A DNA stretch of 64,000 nucleotides, from NCBI RefSeq assembly GCF_000820005.1, contig NZ_CDBL01000032.1, positions 752 to 64,751 on the forward strand, in the 5' to 3' direction. The position numbers were made by a program, and so were the translations under genes. Origin of the DNA: Aeromonas piscicola. Its GTDB lineage: Bacteria > Pseudomonadota > Gammaproteobacteria > Enterobacterales > Aeromonadaceae. The notes below the pieces were generated by a model, which was given only the letters and a program-made list of their open reading frames with translations, was not told the origin of the DNA and searched no databases. Every line of letters begins with the position of its first letter. Position 1 is the stretch's first letter. Of the stretch, positions 1-6,730 are shown piece after piece.

Positions 1-38
1 TCAACAATCAGGGGGCCCGCGGGCCCCCTGATTGTTGA
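1..38. repeat. 38-bp perfect palindrome at window edge
   Basis: The first 19 bases and the next 19 are exact reverse complements (TCAACAATCAGGGGG... mirrored), with no spacer. The core is GC-only (GGGGGCCCGCGGGCCCCC). As RNA it would form a very stable hairpin. No T-run follows on the + side; the other side lies outside the window. It is probably the terminator of a gene to the left, possibly bidirectional, and may extend beyond the window. Confidence 0.6.
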
Positions 39-139
39 CAGCTTTCGTGAATGGGCGGGCCAGATGGCGACATGGGACGCCTTTGGCTCAGGCTGTCAGC
101 CAAATCTGTGCGCAAGCCCGCTATTCCGGCGCCCGTGGC

Positions 140-168
140 TTGCAGCGCAAATCGGGGTTTGCTAATAC
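140..168 (+). promoter_or_regulatory. Candidate sigma70 promoter of btsS
   Basis: TTGCAG (140-145) and TAATAC (163-168) are separated by 17 bases, with TG just upstream of the -10 (TGCTAATAC). It lies about 45 bases before the btsS GTG. No other gene lies between base 39 and 211. This is a visual match only. Confidence 0.35.
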
Positions 169-211
169 TCCGCGTCCATTGGATGAGCATCCCCTTTCGA
201 GATAGTGTGCC

Positions 212-1906
212 GTGGCTTTCGAACAATTCGCGCTCGTGATATCTCTCTTCCAGCAGCTCTGCGTCTATCTGGTGATCGCCTGGCTGCTCTCCAAGACGCC
301 GCTGTTCATGCCACTCACTCAGGTGACCCTGAGCTTGCCCCACAAGCTCCTCTGCTACCTCATCTTCTCCGGCTTCTGCGTCATGGGCACCTACTTTGGC
401 CTGAGGGTCGAGGACTCCATCGCCAATACCCGTGCCATCGGCGCCGTACTGGGGGGCATAGTCGGCGGCCCTGTGGTGGGGCTGCTGGTGGGGCTCACCG
501 GCGGCATCCATCGCTATTCGCTGGGGGGCTTCACCGCGCTGGCCTGCACCTTCTCCACCATAGCCGAGGGGCTGCTCGGCGGGCTGGTGCACCGCCACTT
601 CGTCGCCCGCCACCGGCTCGATCTGCTGTTCAGCCCCTGGGTGGTGGGGTCGGTGGCCCTGGTTGCCGAGCTGATGCAGATGGGGATCATCCTGCTGGTG
701 GCCCGCCCGTTTGATGACGCCATCCACCTCATCGAGAACATCATAGCCCCCATGCTGGTGGCCAATACCCTGGGGGCCGCCATGTTCATGCGGATGATCC
801 TCGATCACCGCGCCATGCTGGAGAAGTACTCGGTCGCCTTCTCCGCCCGCGCCCTCAAGATCGCCGAGCGGGCAATGCGGGTGCTGGACAAGGGGTTCAC
901 CCAGCAGGCGTGCCAGCAGATGGCGCGCATTCTCTACGAGGAGACCGGGGTGGGCGCGGTGGCCATCACCGATCGGGAGAAGCTGCTCGCCTTTATCGGC
1001 ATCGGCGAGGATCACCACCTGCCGGGCACCGCCATCAACTCCCAGCACACCTTCAAGGCGATCCAGCACAACGAGGTGGTCTATGCCGACGGCAACCTCA
1101 TCCCCTACAGCTGCAACCTGAATCCCCAGTGCCGGCTCGGCTCCTCGCTGGTCATTCCGCTGCGGGGGGAAGAGGGGTCGGTGGTGGGTACCATCAAGCT
1201 CTACGAGCCCAAGCGCAAGTTCTTCTCCTCCATCAACCGCACCCTGGGAGAGGGCATTGCCCGGCTGCTCTCCGGCCAGATCCTGGCCGGCAAGTACAAC
1301 GAGCAGAAGCGGCTGTTGGCCCAGTCGGAGATCAAGCTCTTGCAGGCGCAGATCAACCCTCACTTCCTGTTCAACGCCCTCAACACCCTGTCGGCGGTGA
1401 TCCGGCGCGATCCCGAGGATGCCCGCACCCTGGTGCATCACCTCTCCACCTTCTTTCGCAAGAACCTCAAGCGGCAGGGGGACGAGGTGACCCTGGCCGA
1501 CGAGCTGGAGCACGTGAACGCCTACCTGCACATAGAGCAGGCCCGCTTCGCCGAGCACCTGAGCGTGCAGATCGACATCCCCGACGCCCTGCTGGAGTAC
1601 CGGCTACCCACCTTCTCCCTGCAACCCATTGTCGAGAACGCCATCAAGCACGGCATCTCCCAGATGTTCGAACCGGGCAGGCTGACCCTGACGGCGCAGA
1701 TTGAGGGGGAGAGGGTGGTGCTGGAGGTGTGCGACAACGCGGGTCTCTATAAGGCGGATCAGGAGGGGAGCGGCCTTGGCATGAACATAGTGGACAGGCG
1801 CATCAAGGCGCGTTACGGCCCGGAATACGGCGTCACCATACAGTGCACACAGCACCATTCAACCCGGGTGAGGATCGCCTTCCCCCTGCAGGAGAGCCCA
1901 TGCTGA
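212..1906 (+). CDS. btsS: BtsS pyruvate-sensing histidine kinase (LytS family)
   Basis: 564 aa, GTG start. The N-terminal half is a 5TM-5TMR_LYT membrane sensor (several hydrophobic segments to about residue 195). It is followed by a GAF-like region (about 225-360) and a His_kinase/HATPase module; the phosphoacceptor is H384 in QINPHFLFNALN, and N and G boxes follow (VENAIKHG, GLGMNIV). The sequence tracks E. coli BtsS (YehU) along its whole length, including SKTPLF, GLTGGIHRYS and ITDREKLLAF. In E. coli, BtsS responds to external pyruvate and phosphorylates BtsR. The 3' end overlaps btsR by 7 bases, indicating translational coupling. The Shine-Dalgarno before the GTG is weak, so the exact start is less certain than the identity. 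Confidence 0.95.
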   Translation: MAFEQFALVISLFQQLCVYLVIAWLLSKTPLFMPLTQVTLSLPHKLLCYLIFSGFCVMGTYFGLRVEDSIANTRAIGAVLGGIVGGPVVGLLVGLTGGIHRYSLGGFTALACTFSTIAEGLLGGLVHRHFVARHRLDLLFSPWVVGSVALVAELMQMGIILLVARPFDDAIHLIENIIAPMLVANTLGAAMFMRMILDHRAMLEKYSVAFSARALKIAERAMRVLDKGFTQQACQQMARILYEETGVGAVAITDREKLLAFIGIGEDHHLPGTAINSQHTFKAIQHNEVVYADGNLIPYSCNLNPQCRLGSSLVIPLRGEEGSVVGTIKLYEPKRKFFSSINRTLGEGIARLLSGQILAGKYNEQKRLLAQSEIKLLQAQINPHFLFNALNTLSAVIRRDPEDARTLVHHLSTFFRKNLKRQGDEVTLADELEHVNAYLHIEQARFAEHLSVQIDIPDALLEYRLPTFSLQPIVENAIKHGISQMFEPGRLTLTAQIEGERVVLEVCDNAGLYKADQEGSGLGMNIVDRRIKARYGPEYGVTIQCTQHHSTRVRIAFPLQESPC

Positions 1907-2637
1907 CCGCCCTGATCGTCGACGATGAACCCCTCGCCCGCGAGGAGCTGCGCCTGCTGCTGGAGCAGGCCGGCAATATCCGCCTGCTGGGAGAGTGCGC
2001 CCACGCCATGGAGGCGCTGCCCGCCATCCATCGCCTGAAACCCGATCTGCTGTTTCTCGACATCCAGATGCCGCGCATCAGCGGGCTGGAGCTAGTGAGC
2101 ATGCTGGATCCAGATCTGCGCCCCCACATCGTCTTCATCACCGCCTACGACGAGTTTGCCTTGCGCGCCTTTGAGGAGAACGCCCTCGACTACCTGCTCA
2201 AACCGGTCACCAGTGAACGGATGAACCGGGCGCTGGAACGCATCAACCGGCTGCTCTCACCCAAAGGTGAATTAGCTGGCCAGCCGCTGCCGGATCCGAC
2301 CCGCATCGCCCAGCCCCTGCGCAGCATCCCCTGCACCGGCCACAACCGCATTCTGCTGCTGCCCCTTGGCGAGGTGGAGTTCATCCACAGCGATCTCACC
2401 GGCAACCGGGTGATCAGCGGCCAGCAGCAGGGCACCACAGAGCTGACCCTGCGCACGCTGGAAGAGAAGACCGGCTTCGTGCGCTGTCACCGCCAGTACC
2501 TGCTCAACCCGGGCCAGATCCGCGAAATCCTGCTGCTGGACGGTGGCCTGGCGGAAGTGGTGACCCAGGGCGGCCACAAGGTGCCGGTGAGTCGCCGCTA
2601 CCTCAAGCCCCTCAAGGAGCTGCTCGATATTCCCTGA
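1900..2637 (+). CDS. btsR: BtsR LytTR response regulator
   Basis: 245 aa. The ATG at 1900 is chosen because AGGAG precedes it and the protein then begins MLTALIVDDEPLARE, as in E. coli BtsR. The receiver domain (about 1-120) has the acidic pair D9/D10 (DDEP) and phosphoacceptor D54 in FLDIQMPRISGLE. The C-terminal LytTR DNA-binding domain (about 145-240) contains the conserved RCHRQYLLN and VPVSRRYLK. It shares an operon with btsS by overlap (ATGCTGA). The expected target is the transporter gene immediately downstream, whose leader carries LytTR-like boxes. Confidence 0.95.
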   Translation: MLTALIVDDEPLAREELRLLLEQAGNIRLLGECAHAMEALPAIHRLKPDLLFLDIQMPRISGLELVSMLDPDLRPHIVFITAYDEFALRAFEENALDYLLKPVTSERMNRALERINRLLSPKGELAGQPLPDPTRIAQPLRSIPCTGHNRILLLPLGEVEFIHSDLTGNRVISGQQQGTTELTLRTLEEKTGFVRCHRQYLLNPGQIREILLLDGGLAEVVTQGGHKVPVSRRYLKPLKELLDIP

Positions 2638-2713
2638 TGGGGCGGGATGCTTCAGCTCCCGCTCTGCCTGCTACCACTCACCTGTTTACCACGGCCGTCA
2701 GCCCCCCCGCCAA

Positions 2714-2763
2714 ACCACTCGGGGTCGCTTTTCTGCCACTCACGGGCAGAACCCAGCCACTGA
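2714..2763 (+). promoter_or_regulatory. Three phased BtsR-like (LytTR) boxes
   Basis: ACCACTCG at 2714-2721, GCCACTCA at 2735-2742 and GCCACTGA at 2756-2763 repeat exactly every 21 bases (8-bp box, 13-bp spacer). This resembles the E. coli BtsR target as I recall it, ACC(G/A)CT(C/T)A in two direct copies 13 bp apart. A further ACCACTCA occurs at 2673-2680. The array lies 88-137 bases upstream of the transporter start. A candidate -10 (TAGAGT) is at 2798-2803. Confidence 0.6.
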
Positions 2764-2850
2764 CCTTTTCTTCACTCCCCTTTCCCCAGCGCGTGGGTAG
2801 AGTGCAGCCTGAGCCCGGCCAGACTGGCCACAGGAAAAGGAAACTCCCCC

Positions 2851-4659
2851 ATGCAACACGCAATCACCTTCGTCATTGCGGCCCTCTGCATCCTCGCCAT
2901 CGCCTATCGCCTCTACGGCGTATTCTTTGTGCGCAAGGTGCTGATGGCCGACGACAAGCTGGTCACCCCTTCCCACCAGCTGGAAGATGGCAAAAACTAT
3001 GTGCCGACCAACAAGTGGGTCAACTTCGGTCAACACTTTGCCGCCATCGCCGCCGCCGGCCCACTGGTCGGCCCGGTACTGGCCGCCCAATACGGCTACC
3101 TGCCCAGCTTTCTCTGGCTGCTGATCGGCTGCGTCATCGGCGGCGCCGTGCACGATACCGTGGTGCTGTTCGCCTCCATGAAGCATCAGGGCAAGTCCCT
3201 CTCCGAGGTGGCCAAGGCCGAACTTGGCCCCATCGCCGGCTGGTGTACCGGGCTGGCGATGCTGTTTATCATCACCATCACCATGGCGGGTCTCTCCATG
3301 GTGGTGGTACACGCGCTGGAGCGTAACGCCTGGGGCGTGTTCGCGGTCTTCATGACCATCCCCATCTCCATGGTGGTGGGAATTTGGCACAAGCTGACCG
3401 GCAACCTGCAAGCTGCCTCCTGGGTCGGGTTTGCCGCCGTGCTGGCCTGTGTCTTCTTCGGCCCCTACGTGCAGGAGAGCGCCTTCGGTGCCTGGCTGAC
3501 CCTGCGTGCCGAGACCATCAGTCTGGCACTGCCCATCTACGCCTTCTTCGCCACCGCACTGCCGGTCTGGCTACTGCTCACCCCGCGCGGCTACATCTCC
3601 AGCTTTATGAAGATCGGCGTGTTCGGCGCGCTGGTGATCGGCGTCATCTGCATCAACCCCGAGATCCAGTTCCCCGCCATGACCCAGTTTGTCCACGGCG
3701 GCGGCCCGGTACTGGGTGGCCCGGTCTGGCCCTTCATCTCCATCACCATCGCCTGCGGCGCCATCTCCGGCTTCCACGCCTTTATCGGCTCCGGCACCAC
3801 CCCGAAACTGGTGGACAAGTGGAGCGACATCCTGCCGGTCGCCTTCGGTGCCATGCTGGCCGAGTGCGTGGTGGGCGTGATGGCGCTGATCGCCGCCACC
3901 GCCCTGCACCCGGCCGACTACTTCGCCATCAACGCCACCCCGGAGGCCTTCGCCAAACTGGGGATGCAGGTGGTGGATCTGCCGTTCCTCTCCCAAGAGA
4001 TCGGCATGGATCTGAACGGCCGCACCGGCGGTGCCGTCACCCTGGCGGTGGGCATGTCCTACATCTTTACCAAGGTGCCCTGGTTCAGTAACCTCGCCTC
4101 CTACTTCTTCCAGTTCGTGGTGATGTTTGAAGCTGTCTTTATCCTGACTGCCGTTGACTCCGGCACCCGGGTCTCCCGCTACCTGATCCAGGACTTCTTC
4201 GGCGAGTTCTACCCGCCCCTCAAGCGCATCGACTGGATGCCGGGCGCCATCGGGGCCAGCGTGCTCGCCTGCGTGATGTGGGGTTATCTGCTGATGTCCG
4301 GCGATATCGGCTCGGTGTGGGCGCTGTTCGGGGTATCGAACCAGCTGATGGCCTCGGTGGGCCTCATCATAGGTGCCACCATCATCTTGCGACTGGCCAG
4401 CAAGCGCCGCTACATGCTGACCTGCCTTATCCCGCTGGCCTACCTGTTCGTAACCGTCAACTACGCCGGTTACTGGATGGTGAGCCACGTCTACTTCAAC
4501 CCGGAATCCAAGGGCTACAACCTGCTCAACGGCGGCATCTCGCTGCTGATGCTGGGGCTTGGCGCCATCATACTGGTGTCGGCCATCCGCAAGTGGGTTG
4601 AGCTGTGGAAGCTGCGCCAGCAACCCGAGTTCCAAATTGCCCCGGCCAGCGCCAGCTGA
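2851..4659 (+). CDS. CstA/BtsT-family carbon starvation transporter, probable pyruvate/H+ symporter
   Basis: 602 aa, polytopic inner-membrane protein. CstA-family blocks are visible: YVPTNKWVNFGQHFAAIAAAGPLVGPVLAAQ, the ITIACGAISGFHAFIGSGTTPK stretch and FILTAVDSGTR. E. coli CstA and BtsT are about 700 aa; this copy is shorter mainly in the central loop and the C terminus, so it belongs to the shorter CstA branch. E. coli BtsT imports pyruvate and is switched on by BtsSR. The adjacent btsSR and the boxes upstream make pyruvate uptake the likely role here, but the substrate is inferred. No small YjiX/YbdD-type gene follows. Confidence 0.88.
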   Translation: MQHAITFVIAALCILAIAYRLYGVFFVRKVLMADDKLVTPSHQLEDGKNYVPTNKWVNFGQHFAAIAAAGPLVGPVLAAQYGYLPSFLWLLIGCVIGGAVHDTVVLFASMKHQGKSLSEVAKAELGPIAGWCTGLAMLFIITITMAGLSMVVVHALERNAWGVFAVFMTIPISMVVGIWHKLTGNLQAASWVGFAAVLACVFFGPYVQESAFGAWLTLRAETISLALPIYAFFATALPVWLLLTPRGYISSFMKIGVFGALVIGVICINPEIQFPAMTQFVHGGGPVLGGPVWPFISITIACGAISGFHAFIGSGTTPKLVDKWSDILPVAFGAMLAECVVGVMALIAATALHPADYFAINATPEAFAKLGMQVVDLPFLSQEIGMDLNGRTGGAVTLAVGMSYIFTKVPWFSNLASYFFQFVVMFEAVFILTAVDSGTRVSRYLIQDFFGEFYPPLKRIDWMPGAIGASVLACVMWGYLLMSGDIGSVWALFGVSNQLMASVGLIIGATIILRLASKRRYMLTCLIPLAYLFVTVNYAGYWMVSHVYFNPESKGYNLLNGGISLLMLGLGAIILVSAIRKWVELWKLRQQPEFQIAPASAS

Positions 4660-4682
4660 CGGGAACTGTCCTCAAGGATCAA

Positions 4683-4705
4683 GGCCCCACTTCGGTGGGG
4701 TCTTT
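4683..4705 (+). terminator. Rho-independent terminator after the CstA-family gene
   Basis: An 8-bp stem GGCCCCAC/GTGGGGTC closes a TTCG tetraloop and is followed by TTTCGT. Confidence 0.85.
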
Positions 4706-4959
4706 CGTATTTGAAACGCGGCGGGAGGCAGATCTCCGCCTGTTTCGGCGACCCGGCGAATACATACAGAGCCGCCGGACAGTGGTCCAGAGAGTGGCGC
4801 AGAGAGTGAACTGCTTGATAACCGGCCAGAGGGCAGCCTCATCGGGATACATGAACCGATCACAGAACCCGGCGGCCAATCGGGTTAGAATGGGGACTCC
4901 TGTCGCCATGCCACACCCTGGCGACGCCTCCTCCGCTTTCACTCATGAGGACATTTTTC
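4706..4959. other. Intergenic region upstream of pepE
   Basis: About 250 bases with no supported gene. A possible -10 (TAGAAT, 4886-4891) lies about 70 bases before pepE, but no convincing -35 partner is seen. ORFs crossing here lack ribosome binding sites and extend into neighbouring features. Confidence 0.4.
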
Positions 4960-5697
4960 ATGGAACTGCTTCTTCTCAGCAACGGTAAAGCCACCGAATT
5001 TCCGGGTCTGCTCGGCTGGGCCCGCGACCGGGTACAGAGCCTGCTCGCCCGCAAACAGGTCAAGCGCATCCTGCTCATCCCCTACGCCGTGATCCGCAGT
5101 GACTGGGATGCCAGGGCTAATGAGCTCGGCGAAAGCCTGGGAGTGGAAGCCATCAGCATCCATCAGTTCGACGACCCTGTGGACGCCATCAACCAGGCCG
5201 ACGCCATCTTTATCAGCGGTGGCAACACCTGGCGCCTCAACCAGCTGCTACACGAGAACGGCCTGATCGTGCCCATCCAGCGCGCGGTGCGCGAGCGGGG
5301 CGTGCCCTATGTGGGCTGGAGCGCAGGTTGCAATGTGGCAACCCCGAGCATTCGCACCACCAACGACATGCCGGTCTGCAATGCCGCCGTGCTGCCTGCG
5401 CTGGGCCTGTTCCCGCTGCAGATCAACCCCCACTATCTGGACGCCAGCATCAGCGGCCACATGGGGGAGACCCGCGACGAGCGTCTGGCGGAGTTCTGCG
5501 CCATCAACCCAAGCGAACATGTGGTGGCCCTGCGCGAAGCCAGCCTGCTCCAAATAAGTGGCGAGAGCAGCGGCGACACCCTCGAATATTGGAGCGCCCG
5601 CGGCGAGAGCTTCAAAATCTTCAAACACGGCGAGGCGATTCAGGAGTGTATCGATGCCAGTCCACTGGCGGCGTTGACGCCGTTCAAGGTGGCCTGA
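4960..5697 (+). CDS. pepE: Peptidase E, alpha-aspartyl dipeptidase (S51)
   Basis: 245 aa cytoplasmic serine peptidase that cleaves Asp-X dipeptides. The start at 4960 (MELLLLSN) matches E. coli PepE and has GAGG nine bases upstream; an in-frame ATG at 4945 has no such support. Family signatures are ISGGNTWRLNQLL, the nucleophile elbow GWSAGCNVA, IRTTNDMP and LFPLQINPHYLDA (His of the triad). It is the last GC-rich housekeeping gene before the A+T-rich block, and its own terminator follows. Confidence 0.95.
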   Translation: MELLLLSNGKATEFPGLLGWARDRVQSLLARKQVKRILLIPYAVIRSDWDARANELGESLGVEAISIHQFDDPVDAINQADAIFISGGNTWRLNQLLHENGLIVPIQRAVRERGVPYVGWSAGCNVATPSIRTTNDMPVCNAAVLPALGLFPLQINPHYLDASISGHMGETRDERLAEFCAINPSEHVVALREASLLQISGESSGDTLEYWSARGESFKIFKHGEAIQECIDASPLAALTPFKVA

Positions 5698-5723
5698 CCA
5701 TCCATATCACAGCCTGAAAAGCA

Positions 5724-5752
5724 AAAGAGGGATGGCGAAACCATCCCTCTTT
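5724..5752 (+). terminator. Terminator after pepE
   Basis: 12-bp perfect stem AAAGAGGGATGG/CCATCCCTCTTT with a CGAAA loop, ending in TTTCC. Confidence 0.85.
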
Positions 5753-5956
5753 CCTTTACCCCTGATAAAAAAGAACTTTCTTACAAACAAAATTTATCCC
5801 CAGCCATAAGAAACGCTTAGCAAAATATTTGTAGGCCACAACTGACAGCCCCCCCTCAAAACCCTTGAAACAGGCAGCACAGCAATCCCCCCTCGCTCAA
5901 CATTAGCCAGATGAAGCCGATGCTATAGGTGAATCCCAGACCATAAGGAAGACACC

Positions 5957-6217
5957 ATGCTCGCATTGCTTCTTACCACGGCCTTGATGGCAAATGAAAA
6001 CGCCACCACTCACCCAGCAAGTCAAACCATCACTTTTTCTGGAGTAGTACCCACAGCAACCTGTGAAATAGATAAATACGCAGATGAAAAGCTGCACATA
6101 TTATATAAGCCCATAAAGTGCCCAGATAAAAAACAGGTTTTCATTAAAAAGGAATCTGTCGTTCTAGATGGCAACATTATAGATACATGGGTAATTGAAT
6201 ATGAAAACATCAAATAG
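5957..6217 (+). CDS. Small putative exported protein, unknown function
   Basis: 86 aa, with AAGGA eight bases before the ATG. The first about 12 residues are hydrophobic (MLALLLTTALMA), consistent with a short signal sequence. The mature part starts with TITFSGVVPTATCEID, which resembles the opening beta-strand and first Cys of pilin domains and shares the SG-VP pattern with the major pilin encoded at 14070-14540 (WSGFVP). A second Cys lies 19 residues further on. The length is about half a normal pilin domain. I do not recognise the family. It overlaps the next gene and its A+T-rich codon use matches the fimbrial block. Confidence 0.55.
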   Translation: MLALLLTTALMANENATTHPASQTITFSGVVPTATCEIDKYADEKLHILYKPIKCPDKKQVFIKKESVVLDGNIIDTWVIEYENIK

Positions 6218-6563
6218 ACAACATATAGTGTTTATAGTTTCATTAATGTTATTTATGCACCCATCTTATGCAATAAATTTCTCAAGCGGCATAACCCCGA
6301 CAAAGAACGACAAAAAGTACCACTGGTGGATTGAAAATAGTACATCTTGCGCAGCAGATATAAAAGTATGGATATCATCAGCGGACGACCTTTCAAATAA
6401 CAATTCATACATAAAAAAAACGGTCCTCAACGAAAAAGAACGGACTGTAATTACAGTTCTTGAACGTCAAATAATAGCATTTAAAGAACCATGGCTGAAT
6501 ATCATTCAAAAATCAAATGCGTGCCACTCAACCAGGTTAACAAGATTTAAATTAAATATTTAA
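6201..6563 (+). CDS. Small putative secreted protein, unknown function
   Basis: 120 aa from the ATG at 6201, which overlaps the previous gene by 17 bases; an in-frame TTG at 6195 is an alternative. The N-terminus is a plausible signal peptide (MKTSNRQHIVFIVSLMLFMHPSYA, cleavage after SYA). The mature protein has two Cys, is rich in N, S and K, and contains HWWIENSTSC. No Shine-Dalgarno is obvious, so translation probably couples to the upstream ORF. The family is not recognised; it may be an accessory of the fimbrial operon encoded convergently downstream. Confidence 0.5.
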   Translation: MKTSNRQHIVFIVSLMLFMHPSYAINFSSGITPTKNDKKYHWWIENSTSCAADIKVWISSADDLSNNNSYIKKTVLNEKERTVITVLERQIIAFKEPWLNIIQKSNACHSTRLTRFKLNI

Positions 6564-6661
6564 TATGCTACTTTTTTAAAACTTACAGACCTATGAAATT
6601 AATTTCCACATAAAACCATTTCAAACTACTAGATTGAAATCCAATATCAAATCAAGTTATT

Positions 6662-6697
6662 AAAAAACCCAAGTGTTACTAACACTTGGGTTTTTTT
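6662..6697. terminator. Bidirectional terminator between small genes and fimbrial operon
   Basis: AAAAAACCCAAGTGTTA and its near-complement TAACACTTGGGTTTTTTT flank a short loop. There is an A-run on one side and a T-run on the other, so it can end both the + strand pair and the minus-strand fimbrial operon. Confidence 0.9.
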
Positions 6698-6730
6698 AAT
6701 CATGGTTTAGGGATTTTACTACCGTATTTT

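Noticed and set aside
8..1558. 516-aa minus-strand ORF
   Set aside because: Antisense to btsS. Its product is a low-complexity G/Q/H/L/E-rich sequence typical of the reverse frame of GC-rich genes.
2637..3326. 229-aa + strand ORF over the transporter start
   Set aside because: Out of frame with the transporter and low-complexity R/H/P-rich; a shadow.
4605..4988. 127-aa + strand ORF between the CstA-family gene and pepE
   Set aside because: It starts inside the transporter gene, runs through a terminator and has no ribosome site.
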